Below are positions 1-9,400 of a stretch of DNA of 40,769 bases, piece after piece. Source of the DNA: a virus; the IMG/VR virus record IMGVR_UViG_3300013093_000098, positions 1 through 40,769 of that record. One strand, given 5' to 3'. The notes under the pieces are model-generated. The model made no database searches, was not told where the DNA came from, and saw only the letters and a program-made list of their open reading frames with translations. Numbering within the stretch: position 1 is the first letter of the stretch; the number at the start of each line of letters is the position of its first letter. Position numbers and translations under genes: made by a program.

Positions 1-483
1 GGTCTTCATCCCACCCTTCCAATGACTTTTTCCAACGCATACTAACTCGTCTTCGTCATTAAATTTCCAATGTTGGAAAGGAGGAAAGTTTACTTTATCG
101 TGACCGTCTGCTGTGCTCTTTACAGTTTTCTTCCTTCCAGGAGCCAACGGAACATGATCAAATGTCATGATGCGTATGACGATCTCGGTTTTTGCTATAG
201 TTTTATAGTCTGGTAAGAATTCTGATAGTTTGCTTTTTTTATCTCCGGCTAGCCTGGCTTTGGTAAAAGCTTCTAACCCCATCCTTTTAGCTCTAGCACG
301 TTTGGCTTCAGCTATGGTCCGTATGTTGATTTTATCTAAGTTTGTGAGTATGATGTCGTGTTGGTGATACTCGGGCTTGGTAAAACTTGAAAAACTGCAC
401 TTGCTTTTGTGTATTTCTGCTAGCAGATCTCTGTTGTTGAGGTATTTTACTCTACGCCCGGTGGGTGATATTATATTGGTCAT
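1..483 (-). CDS. Probable late-transcription sigma factor, gp55-like (partial, N-terminal 161 aa)
   Basis: The reading frame opens with ATG at 483 and runs without a stop off the left edge, so the C-terminus is missing. Its first residues contain YLNNRDLLAEIHKSK. This resembles the start of T4 gp55 (YVNNKELLQAIIDWK), the small sigma factor that directs host RNA polymerase to TATAAATA late promoters. The visible part continues with a basic stretch (residues about 55-80) and a segment around RIMTFDHVPLAPGRKK that I recall from phage proteins annotated as late sigma factors. The sigma region 2-like core would lie beyond the window, so the call rests on the N-terminus alone. The gene diverges from the baseplate block and has its own sigma70-like promoter, which suits an early or middle regulator. 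An AGGAG lies 12 bases before the ATG, a long spacing. Alternative: a conserved phage protein of unknown function. Confidence 0.55.
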   Translation of the reverse strand, partial: MTNIISPTGRRVKYLNNRDLLAEIHKSKCSFSSFTKPEYHQHDIILTNLDKINIRTIAEAKRARAKRMGLEAFTKARLAGDKKSKLSEFLPDYKTIAKTEIVIRIMTFDHVPLAPGRKKTVKSTADGHDKVNFPPFQHWKFNDEDELVCVGKSHWKGGMKT

Positions 484-507
484 TTGGTATGACTTCTCCT
501 TTTTTGT

Positions 508-531
508 AGTATAGACTATTCGAACTATACT
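508..531. repeat. Inverted repeat overlapping the promoter (possible operator)
   Basis: AGTATAG (508-514) and CTATACT (525-531) form a perfect 7-bp inverted repeat separated by 10 bases, with a TTCGAA palindrome inside (519-524). The left arm contains the -10 box and the rest fills the spacer, where a repressor site would sit. The operator role is inference. Confidence 0.4.
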
Positions 532-537
532 TGTCAA
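508..537 (-). promoter_or_regulatory. Sigma70-like promoter for the leftward gp55-like gene
   Basis: Read leftward, TTGACA (537-532) is followed by an 18-base spacer and TATACT (513-508). This is a perfect -35 box and a 5/6 -10 box, about 25 bases upstream of the ATG at 483. It would be recognised by unmodified host RNA polymerase, which suggests early expression. Confidence 0.7.
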
Positions 538-586
538 CCGGATTATATTAGCAGTTTATTTTTAAGGTAAATACTGCTAAGGAATA

Positions 587-594
587 TATTTATA
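587..594 (-). promoter_or_regulatory. TATAAATA late-promoter match facing the gp55-like gene
   Basis: The minus strand reads TATAAATA from 594 to 587, a perfect T4 late promoter box. It faces leftward and would start RNA near 581, giving a leader of about 98 bases. It overlaps the start codon region of the rightward gene. AT-rich DNA gives such matches by chance, so this is tentative. Confidence 0.25.
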
Positions 595-1367
595 TGTCAT
601 TATCGACTGGATCAAAAATAGGATTAGGTGTCGCGACTGCGGCAGTAGCTTTATCTTTGCTCAATAGGAAAAAAGGAAAACCAAATTCTCCCATAGTAAC
701 CTGGGCAGGCTCACCATTAGATGATACAAGGGCTAGACTGATAGTTCCTACTTCATACGTAGATCTATCTTTAAAAACAGTTTCTCCGACCTATGCGTTG
801 AATTTCAATCAAGGAATATTATTTCCCTATACTCCTCAGATCACATTAGATCGCACTGCTACCTGGACTCCTCAATCTATCACCCATTCAAACTATAACT
901 TCTATTCTTACAAGAATAGTTCTGTTGGTGCTATCAGAGTTTCGGCAAAGTTTACTGTGCAGAACGATCAAGATGCCGGCATCTATGTATCAAATATGTT
1001 ATTACTAAACGCATTAACTAAGATACCGTTCGGAGACGAACCATTCGCAGGAAGTCCACCACCTGTCTGTAGATTTTCTGCCTATGGTGGATTTATGATA
1101 GACAATGTACCGGTGGTTGTAGCTAACTTCACACAAGAGTTACCGGATAGTGTCGATTATTATTCAATCAGTAAACAGAGGGTAGCAGAAGATGTCAGCT
1201 ACACATACTTCAATAGCTATGCGAATAGTGTTCCTACATTGAGTACAATCAGTATCACGTTGATTCCTGTTTATTCTAGATATGAACAGATGTCTTTTAG
1301 ATTATCAGATTTTATGCAGGGTACCTTGTCTAGACAAGGCAATACTCCAGGCAAAGGATATCTATAA
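594..1367 (+). CDS. Baseplate tail-tube cap/initiator, gp48/gp54-like
   Basis: This 257-aa protein fits the T4 gp48/gp54 group. These proteins sit on top of the baseplate hub and start or cap tail-tube assembly. Family-like segments are FPYTPQITL (about residues 77-85), the stretch around SITHSNYNFYSYKNS (95-109), a 'LLLNALTKIPFG' segment and GSPPPVCRFSAYG followed by NVPVVVANFTQELPDSVDYY. The N-terminus has a hydrophobic helix (residues about 8-23) followed by RKKGK, which may contact the tape measure or tube interior. An AAGGA lies 11 bases before the ATG. The stop overlaps the next start (TAATG), suggesting translational coupling. I cannot tell gp48 from gp54; the position before gp53 and the hub supports a baseplate role either way. 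Confidence 0.7.
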   Translation: MSLSTGSKIGLGVATAAVALSLLNRKKGKPNSPIVTWAGSPLDDTRARLIVPTSYVDLSLKTVSPTYALNFNQGILFPYTPQITLDRTATWTPQSITHSNYNFYSYKNSSVGAIRVSAKFTVQNDQDAGIYVSNMLLLNALTKIPFGDEPFAGSPPPVCRFSAYGGFMIDNVPVVVANFTQELPDSVDYYSISKQRVAEDVSYTYFNSYANSVPTLSTISITLIPVYSRYEQMSFRLSDFMQGTLSRQGNTPGKGYL

Positions 1368-1669
1368 TGTCTGCATCATATTCTCCCTACAGTCCTTATT
1401 ATACTACCGACCTATCAAAAGGATACCTAGACGTGATTAGTTTTAGAGATATTCCTAATAGCGTTGATGATGTATCGTTTACTGTGACATCTAAATATAC
1501 CAATCGCCCCGATTTACTAGCCTATGATTTATATGGAGATTCTAGATTTTGGTGGGTATTTGCGGTAAGGAACAAAACAATAATACTAGATCCTATATAT
1601 GATCTTGTAGCAGGAATTAATATATTCTTACCCCAGCTATCTACTATCAAGAATAGCACAGGAGTATAA
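1367..1669 (+). CDS. 53: Baseplate wedge protein, gp53-like
   Basis: A 100-aa protein with the compact signature DLYGDSRFWWVFAVRNKTII followed by DPIYDLVAGINIFLP. This is characteristic of the gp53 baseplate wedge family and of LysM-like segments in related baseplate proteins. T4 gp53 is about twice as long, so this is a minimal form keeping the core. It sits directly between the tube cap and hub genes, as in T4-like marine phages. Its start overlaps the previous stop by one base (TAATG), preceded by AAAGGA. It should join wedge assembly between the gp6 ring and the hub. Confidence 0.7.
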   Translation: MSASYSPYSPYYTTDLSKGYLDVISFRDIPNSVDDVSFTVTSKYTNRPDLLAYDLYGDSRFWWVFAVRNKTIILDPIYDLVAGINIFLPQLSTIKNSTGV

Positions 1670-1670
1670 G

Positions 1671-3845
1671 TTGGCAACAAACCTAGACTTTTCGTCTATC
1701 ACTACCGGTACTAATATTTTAAGTCGACTTAGGACCTATAGTACCATCTTTACTTTATCAGCTGTACCTGCTAATGTGTTAAATTCTACATCGGGCCCGG
1801 GAAACGGAATAGATCTAGGGTTATTAAAAAACACTATCAACACCAGGAAAGATCTATTGATAGCTAAATCGAGTGGAAAAGGTTCTCCGGGGTCTGCTAA
1901 ACAAAAAGACATTTATGCAGGGCAGTATGATTTTTATTTTGATGATGTAGAAATAACTACTTTACCCGCATTTACATCAAAAACTAATTTTACAAAAGCT
2001 ACAAGTATTAGTTTCAAACTAATCGAACCCTACAGCATAGGTGGGTTATTCCAAGCACTGGCCGCTACTACCTCTGCCGCTCGTGGACTGAGTTTCCAAG
2101 GACAAACCTATGCTTTAAGTATACAGTTTATAGGATATCCCGATGATGACGATACGACTCCTATCACTCTTGATCAGAATAGATATTTCCTTATAAAGAT
2201 AGTTGGAATAGAAGTTAGAGCGGATGCATCAGGAACAATTTATGAAGTGAAGGCAGTTCCTGTGAATGAAATGGGACTCGCAGGAACCCAAAGATTACCT
2301 ACCAATATCAATGTTGAAGGCACTACAGTAGGAGATATATTCCTAGATCTATTCGCAAAAATGAATAGTGCTGTAGAACAGCAATACATGAAATCTCTCA
2401 ACATAGAACCAAATTCATCTCCAGTAGATAAAAATCTTTTTGACCAGTTTGAAGTAAGATTTCCTGTCATAGATAAAGATGGCAAAATTACTGATCCAGG
2501 AATCATAGGACCAGATAGCAAACCAGTAGCTGAAGTCAATGATTTTTTTAAAAGTCCTTTCATATATGATGAAGCAAGGAAAGAGCACGATACAGCTACC
2601 TATGGTCCGACTGATTCTTATATAACTCCTAGCGGAGTGTTGGTCAGACCAGGAACTGTGGTAACTAAATCGATAACACAAAATGGAGGACGTTCTTATA
2701 TACCCCCACAGACGATAAAAACTAATCCTAGCATTCAGTTTGCTAATGCGTCTAATCTATATGAGTGTATGTCGGCTGTACTAAGAGATTGTGCGTTGAT
2801 AAGAAATAAACTATCACAGGTTAAAGACGGGCAGGGATTAGACGCCGATGGTAACTTTGTATATTTTTATATCGGTGTTCAGATGAATGCTACTACGCAG
2901 TCATATGATTCTGTGAATGGTGTTTCTCCTAGCAAATATATTTTCAATGTAATGCCTTATAAAGTACATAAGAGTAGATTACCAGATACACAAACACAGG
3001 CATTAACAGCTAGTGATATGGAATCTCTTACTAAAAGGATACGTCGAACCTACAACTACCTTTATACAGGAAACAATACTGAGATTATAAACTTTAACTT
3101 AAAATATAATAATCTTTTCTTCCAAACTAAACCTGTAAATCTAGGATATCAAGGCAAGCAGAATTTATTTTCTAATCTAAGAGGATCTACAGCTAATGAA
3201 TCTGAGACAGACTCTTATCATCTTGATAATTTCGTCGCAGGTTCTCCTACTCAATTAAGTCAAACCGATCAGCTCCGACTGATACCTGCTAAGGTGAGCC
3301 GTTACACCAGTCGAGTCGAATGGACTGGAGAAAACACAGGATTTTTATCTCCTGATCCTTGGTCTATAGCAGCCAAAAATGTACATCATGCCCTGTTGGA
3401 AGAAGTTAACATGATTAATGTCGAGATGGATATACTAGGTGATCCCTATTTCCTTCTACAGGGAGCTATGGGGAACATAGTCTCTGTATCTCCCTATGTG
3501 GCTCCTGATGGCAAGACATATCCTGGAATGACTACTACGGGGGATGCGGATCATCAGAGTTCCGATGTCTATATACAGGTAAATGTAAAAAGTATAAAAG
3601 ACATCGATTCTGATCCTACCAGTGCCAGCTATGGAATGACCATACCAGATACTGTTGCGCAGTTTAGCGGAGTTTACAGAGTCATACAGGTCCAGAGTAG
3701 ATTTAATGGAGGAGTTTTTACACAGAGACTACAGATCTTAAGGATAAACAGCCAACCGATAGATACTACTTCTGTTGGATTTGCAGTGAATCAGTCTGCG
3801 GGATCGTCCAACAGTTTTACTCCATCTAGTCCAACGGTTGCTTAA
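1671..3845 (+). CDS. Baseplate hub-like virion protein (possible gp27 equivalent), TTG start
   Basis: The 724-aa product begins at TTG (1671), preceded by GGAG (1661-1664) at ideal spacing; no ATG occurs in frame for more than 200 codons, so the TTG start is well supported. It lies immediately upstream of the gp5-like spike gene, where a gp27-type hub is expected. Residues near 580-600 contain NMINVEMDILGDPYFLLQGA. The C-terminal part has GVYRVIQVQSRFNGGVFTQR, a pattern recalled from phage hub and structural proteins where the last domain closes with 'F.Q.L...R'. T4 gp27 is about 390 aa, so this protein is much larger, with an extra N-terminal domain and a Ser/Asn-rich tail. No enzymatic motif is visible. 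Function is assigned from position and weak motif likeness. Confidence 0.5.
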   Translation: MATNLDFSSITTGTNILSRLRTYSTIFTLSAVPANVLNSTSGPGNGIDLGLLKNTINTRKDLLIAKSSGKGSPGSAKQKDIYAGQYDFYFDDVEITTLPAFTSKTNFTKATSISFKLIEPYSIGGLFQALAATTSAARGLSFQGQTYALSIQFIGYPDDDDTTPITLDQNRYFLIKIVGIEVRADASGTIYEVKAVPVNEMGLAGTQRLPTNINVEGTTVGDIFLDLFAKMNSAVEQQYMKSLNIEPNSSPVDKNLFDQFEVRFPVIDKDGKITDPGIIGPDSKPVAEVNDFFKSPFIYDEARKEHDTATYGPTDSYITPSGVLVRPGTVVTKSITQNGGRSYIPPQTIKTNPSIQFANASNLYECMSAVLRDCALIRNKLSQVKDGQGLDADGNFVYFYIGVQMNATTQSYDSVNGVSPSKYIFNVMPYKVHKSRLPDTQTQALTASDMESLTKRIRRTYNYLYTGNNTEIINFNLKYNNLFFQTKPVNLGYQGKQNLFSNLRGSTANESETDSYHLDNFVAGSPTQLSQTDQLRLIPAKVSRYTSRVEWTGENTGFLSPDPWSIAAKNVHHALLEEVNMINVEMDILGDPYFLLQGAMGNIVSVSPYVAPDGKTYPGMTTTGDADHQSSDVYIQVNVKSIKDIDSDPTSASYGMTIPDTVAQFSGVYRVIQVQSRFNGGVFTQRLQILRINSQPIDTTSVGFAVNQSAGSSNSFTPSSPTVA

Positions 3846-3853
3846 GGAAGAAA

Positions 3854-5959
3854 ATGGCACAAGAAGATAGACGAGCAGGTAGATTGCCACATACAGGCCC
3901 ATACATGGCCTTGATAAAAAATTCTATAGATACAGAATTCCAAGGCCGTCTCGAAGTACAACTAATAAGAGGTTATGTAGATGACCCTAACTGGGTTGAT
4001 GGACAGTTAGTTAGGGTCAGACATGTCATGCCCTATGGTGGAAATACTAGTGTGAATTTTGCCCAACAAAATCCTGGATTCAATGCTACACAAAAAAGCT
4101 ACGGTATGTGGATGACTCCTCCTGATGCAGGAACCACAGTCATGTGTATCTTTATCGACGGTTTATTAAGCCAAGGATTTTGGATCGGTGTAGTGACTGA
4201 TAGATTTACCAATCAGATGATGCCCGGTATCGGATCAGTATCTCTACCGGCATCTGCCCTTACACAGTCAGACCAAGCACTTTATGGTCCTGATCCTGGA
4301 GATCCCTCAGGATCTACATATTATCTTCCCGTAGCCGAAATTAATAAAAAAGATAATACCGGAACTCCTTATGGTACAGATGATGGAACTTACTCTGATA
4401 GAAAGTTTCCAGTGCATATTCCATTTGCTACACAGCTAGCGACACAGGGATTATTATATGACAGAGTTAGGGGAGGCACATCTAGTAGTGCTAGGAGAGA
4501 AAGCCCTAGTTCAGTGTTTGGTATCTCAACCCCAGGTCCTTTAGATACTGTAGGGGTAGGAAGCAATAGCGGGCCTCAGACACGAAATGATTATTATGCT
4601 GGGCAGTCATTAAACACGTTACCTTCTAGTAGACTAGGAGGAAATACCTTCGTTATGGATGACGGTGATCTCTATGGTGATAATGAATTAATCCGATTAA
4701 GGACTAGAGGAGGACTACAACTCCTATTACATAATTCTAAAGATTTAGTTTATATAACAAACAGCCAAGGCACCAGTTGGATAGAAATGACCAGCAATGG
4801 CAAGATAGATATCTACGCTAAAGACAGTGTCAGTATACACAGCGAGACAGATTTTAATCTACGTGCAGGACGTAACTTCAACATAGAAGCAGGACAGAAT
4901 ATTAATATGAAAGCCTTCCAGGCATTTTCTATGGATGTTGGTTTAGGAATGAAAGCATTGGTAGGAGGAGACATAACATTAAATCCAGGAGCCGCATTAA
5001 ATCTAAATGCTGGCTCAAATGTCAATGTCAACAGTGGAGCATCTATCCTCGCTAATGCTTCGAAAGAAATGGGGTTAACTGGTGGTACGGTAATGAATTT
5101 AACGGCCCCTGCTACTAATATAGCAGGACCGATAAAAACTCCATCGATGGCAATAGAAGTCACTCCTCCAAATGCCACGGTACCTCCCGCAACTACAGCG
5201 GCGCCCATTCCATTAAATGATCTTCCCTATAATAATACTGATATAGGTTGGGCAAATGGTAACTTTTTTAGGGCAGGAAGTATATCTACAACGATGTTAA
5301 GGTTACCAGTCCATGAACCTTGGAGTCTACACGAAAATCTTGACACCACAGGAGCTACATCTTCTTATAATACAGATAATACTCCTGGTTCTACAGCTAC
5401 CTATAATGCCGCGCTTACTGCGTCTGTCGGAGGTTCCGCTCCGCCTCCTGTCACTTTAAAACCAGGAATCGTACTTGCTAAGAAACAACCTTCTCCCTGG
5501 AGTCCTTCTTATAACACACTTGGCTCTATAGCGTTTGCTACTAATGGAACAGGAGATATAAATCATTGGAATAATCCCGGAATGCAGGATGCTATGAAGT
5601 TAGCTGTGCAACAAGCGGCAGATACCTATTTCCAATATAGGGGATCGCCGGTTAATATAGCAAGTTCTTTTAGATTGAAGTCTGAGGAGCAGGCATTTTA
5701 TGATGCTTGGGCAGCCTCTACGACTTTTGCCACACCAGATGGAAAAACAAGAGTAACAGTCTATGGAAAACTAACGACTCCGGTAAATCCTAGTAAAGAC
5801 CAAGTAAGTCCCCATAGCCTTGGGGGAGCTATTGATACACCTCAAGCCTACGATCTATACTCTCTCGGTATATTAGACGCCTGTGGATTAGTATGGCCTT
5901 TGGGATTCCGAGATAAAAATCATGTTACCTTGTCAAGTAACTCCAGTGACGGTGAGTAA
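3854..5959 (+). CDS. 5: gp5-like baseplate hub/spike with C-terminal M15 peptidase domain
   Basis: The 701-aa protein starts with the gp5/VgrG-type OB-fold (about residues 1-130; e.g. PDAGTTVMCIFIDGLLSQGF). The middle (about 280-420) has regular short repeats such as ITLNPGAALNLNAGSNVNVN, typical of the triple-stranded beta-helix spike. The C-terminal 130 aa are not the T4 lysozyme domain but an M15-type peptidase: SSFR near 604-607, then SPHSLGGAID with H654 and D661, and DKNH with D687 and H690. These match the zinc ligands (H, D, H) and catalytic acid (D-x-x-H) of L-Ala-D-Glu endopeptidases such as T5 endolysin. It should cut peptidoglycan cross-peptides during tail penetration. AAGGAAG precedes the ATG. 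The wall-cutting role is inferred from intact motifs. Confidence 0.82.
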   Translation: MAQEDRRAGRLPHTGPYMALIKNSIDTEFQGRLEVQLIRGYVDDPNWVDGQLVRVRHVMPYGGNTSVNFAQQNPGFNATQKSYGMWMTPPDAGTTVMCIFIDGLLSQGFWIGVVTDRFTNQMMPGIGSVSLPASALTQSDQALYGPDPGDPSGSTYYLPVAEINKKDNTGTPYGTDDGTYSDRKFPVHIPFATQLATQGLLYDRVRGGTSSSARRESPSSVFGISTPGPLDTVGVGSNSGPQTRNDYYAGQSLNTLPSSRLGGNTFVMDDGDLYGDNELIRLRTRGGLQLLLHNSKDLVYITNSQGTSWIEMTSNGKIDIYAKDSVSIHSETDFNLRAGRNFNIEAGQNINMKAFQAFSMDVGLGMKALVGGDITLNPGAALNLNAGSNVNVNSGASILANASKEMGLTGGTVMNLTAPATNIAGPIKTPSMAIEVTPPNATVPPATTAAPIPLNDLPYNNTDIGWANGNFFRAGSISTTMLRLPVHEPWSLHENLDTTGATSSYNTDNTPGSTATYNAALTASVGGSAPPPVTLKPGIVLAKKQPSPWSPSYNTLGSIAFATNGTGDINHWNNPGMQDAMKLAVQQAADTYFQYRGSPVNIASSFRLKSEEQAFYDAWAASTTFATPDGKTRVTVYGKLTTPVNPSKDQVSPHSLGGAIDTPQAYDLYSLGILDACGLVWPLGFRDKNHVTLSSNSSDGE

Positions 5960-5967
5960 ATAACTAT

Positions 5968-6408
5968 ATGCCATACGTAAGCCTAACAATCAATCCAACC
6001 AAGATAGCTAATCCTTATAACAATAAGACATCTCAGATTTATAAAGGATTTAGTACAATCAACAATACTACCTCTAATAGTAGTATGTTTGATTATGACC
6101 TTATTAAACAAGATATATTAAATCAATTCAACGTATCTCAGGGAGAGCGTGTGATGGACCCGACATATGGAACAGTGATATGGCAACTACTATTCGATCC
6201 TTTCACTGATAATACTAAACAACAGATAGTAGCAGATTTTACTAGGATAGTAAACAGTGATCCCAGGGTCAACGCATTGTCGATTAACATTTATGAACAA
6301 GAGTTTGGTCTTTTAATGGAAGCAGAATTGCTTTACATACAAACTGATCAGACAGAAACTATGAAATTGACATTCGATACAAGGATCGGTCTAGCGACAA
6401 CACAATAA
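5968..6408 (+). CDS. 25: Baseplate wedge protein gp25
   Basis: A 146-aa member of the GPW/gp25 family. It shows the family signature FNVSQGERVMDPTYGT, which corresponds to the conserved lysozyme-like fold segment, followed by LLFDPFTD and a C-terminal strand around VNALSINIYEQEF. The protein joins the wedge and links the baseplate to the first sheath ring. Length is close to T4 gp25 (132 aa). It sits between gp5 and gp6, the order seen in T4-like cyanophages. The ribosome-binding site is weak, so expression may depend on coupling with gp5, whose stop is 8 bases upstream. Confidence 0.9.
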   Translation: MPYVSLTINPTKIANPYNNKTSQIYKGFSTINNTTSNSSMFDYDLIKQDILNQFNVSQGERVMDPTYGTVIWQLLFDPFTDNTKQQIVADFTRIVNSDPRVNALSINIYEQEFGLLMEAELLYIQTDQTETMKLTFDTRIGLATTQ

Positions 6409-6428
6409 TATACCCAGTTTATCTTACC

Positions 6429-6436
6429 GATAAATA
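6429..6436 (+). promoter_or_regulatory. T4-type late promoter box upstream of gp6
   Basis: GATAAATA, a 7/8 match to TATAAATA, lies in the 49-base gap between gp25 and gp6. RNA would start near 6442, leaving a 16-base leader before the ATG at 6458. Its position in one of the few rightward intergenic gaps supports it. Confidence 0.5.
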
Positions 6437-6457
6437 TCAGATAATAGATAAAAACAC

Positions 6458-9400
6458 ATGATACCATCAACTACTAATCAATATCTCGTCACAGAAGATT
6501 GGAAAAAGATATACCAAAGCTATCCCAATGCTGAATTCCAAAGTTATGATTTTGAGACTTTGCGTAGGGTGATGATTTCCTATCTACAAGAAAACTATCC
6601 AGAAGATTTTAATGACTATACTGACAGTAGTGAGTATCTAGCATTAGTTGAACTTATAGCATTTTTAGGGCAAAATCTTAGTTTCCGTATAGACCTAAAT
6701 GCTCGTGAGAATTTTTTAGAAACAGCTCAACGAAGAGATAGTATTTTAAGATTGGCTAAACTAATCGGTTACAATCCTAGCAGGAATCTACCCGGCAATG
6801 GATTCCTTAAAATATTGTCAGTAAGCACGACAGATAATATCCAAGATATAAATGGATTCAGCCTGGCAAATCAAGCGATAAGATGGAATGACCCTACAAA
6901 TAGCAACTGGTATGAACAGTTCTTAACGGTATTAAATGGAGCCATGCCGTCTGGAGTGGTATTTGGTCGCCCTTACGATGACGCTACTATTTCTGGAATA
7001 GATACACAGCAATACAAAATCAATAGTTCAAACACCGATGTTCCTATATATACATTTTCTAATAATATAAATGGAACTACGATGAACTTTGAAATAGTGA
7101 GTTGTGAATTCTCTGGACAGAACTACATCTATGAACAACCGCCAAAGCCCGGAGCACAGTTTAGTTTTCTTTATAGGAATGACAATCAAGGGAATAATTC
7201 AGCTAATACAGGATTCTTTGTGCATTTTAGACAAGGATCTTTAGCCGCCTCGAACTTTACTATTTCTCAACCCGTTCCTAACGAGTTAGTGAGTATAAAT
7301 GCATCAAACACTAATCAGGATGATGTGTGGTTATGGCAGTTAGATTTAAACGGTAACTATTCTACACTATGGACACAGGTTCCTAATCTTGTAGGAAACA
7401 ATGTAATCTATAATAGTATAGCTAGCCAGATAAAAACAGTTTATTCAGTATTAACAAGAGATCAAGATCAATTTGATCTCAGCTTTGCTGATGGTAGCTT
7501 TGGCTCATTACCTCAGGGAACTTTCCAACTTTTTTATAGACAAAGTAATGGACTGAGCTATATCATACCGCCTGATCAGTTATCTAATATAGCTATCAAT
7601 ATACCATATACAAATAAAAATGGTCAATCGGCAGTTTTAACGATGGTCTTGGGTCTACAAGAAACTGTTAGCAACAGCCAGGCGACTGAATCAAATAGTG
7701 ATATTAAACTAAAAGCTCCTCAAACATATTATTCTCAAAATAGGATGGTAACTGGCGAAGATTATAATATCGTTCCCTTGACTGCGGCCCCTGATATATT
7801 GAAGATACATAGCGTCAATCGTACTGCGAGTGGAATAAGCAAGTATTTTGAACTGACAGATGTTAGCGGAGAATACAGTACTACTAATATATTTGCTACC
7901 GATGGCCTACTTTATAAACAACTGCAATCTACTACATTTTCCTTCCAGTTTATTACACAGCACGATATAACAGGATTATTTGAAAATAAGATATCTGCTA
8001 TTTTAAAGAGTCCAGAGGTATATAACTTTTACATAGATCAATATCCTAGGATCGATACTTCCTCAATAGGGGCTATATGGAATCAAAGTAGCAAATCAAC
8101 AAATCAATCAACGGGATATATTACAATATTTGGCACGCCTGTATCTGTAGGAGGTTTTACATCTAACTTGTTGCAGTATGTTACCGCAGGTGCCCTTTTA
8201 AAATTCCTGCCACCAAACGGACAATATTTTTTACCGAATAATAGCCTAACATATAATCAAGATAGCACTACTAAAAATTATATATGGGTGCAGGTTGAGT
8301 CGGTTATAGGGGACGGATCAAATAATGGAATCGGTCCTCTCTCAAATGGAACAGGGCCGATAATTCTTTCGGATCAAATACCATCTACCGCGACACTTTC
8401 ACAGATAGTACCTGCTTTCCAAGATACTTTACCTAGCAGTATACAAAATGAGCTAGTTGATATAATATTTGAAAATCAAAACGCAGGAATCGCCTTTGAT
8501 GCTATTACTAGATCCTGGTACCTTATTACAGATAGTAATCTAGACTTAATGACTAATTTTACATTAGATTTCCAACAGGATACTACTAATGTAGGAAAAG
8601 ATAATAGTTGGATGATAGCCTTCCAATGGAATGGAATTAATTATGATGTCATGTATAGAAGCCTTAACTATATTTTTGAGAGTGAAAAACAAACAGCATT
8701 CTTCGTTGACTCTACAGTTAAAAATTATGACTATGTAACAGACACTGTTATCAAAGATCAAATAGTGGTATTGGGTATAAATCAAACATTGGTTACAACT
8801 CAGATTACAAATAGCACATCGACAGCATTGACTCCCGTGACTACATCTACTACAGGTACGAGCTATGCTATTAACTATCCGGGAGCTGTGTTTGTTTCAT
8901 CAGACTGGGCCAATAATAATCTAGTTTCCAATCAATATTATGCTATCCATCCATCAATTAATAATGGATTTTCATTGATAACATCTATTAACAATGGTTA
9001 TGTTACTTTGGTCAACACATTGACAAGCAATATAGTAACAGGCCAAACAGTTACATTTGTTCCTGCTATCATCAATACTATCAGTACTACTACCTTTAGT
9101 CCTGGACAGTCTAATCAGACTGTTAGCCTATCACATGATTATCAATGGCAAGTTGATAGCGCGGTAGTAGAATCAGATGGCTACGTAGATCCAAATAAAG
9201 TTATAATCAGTTTTTATGATGAAAATGATGCCGGAAGGATAGCAGATCCAGACGCCTTTAATAATATAGTTTTACCGAATGATATATCACCACAGACTGG
9301 ATACCTGCACAACTTTATCTATTTCCAATATAAATCTAATGGGCAAACTTACAGTCTAGCAGATCCTACATTATTTTCTGCCTATCCTAATCCTGGATCA

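Noticed and set aside
566-573. GGTAAATA before the first rightward gene
   Set aside because: Only 6/8 match to the late consensus. A late promoter for the block is expected nearby, but this one cannot be supported.
2240-2681. Two antisense frames inside the hub-like gene
   Set aside because: No start signals or family likeness; shadows of the coding strand.
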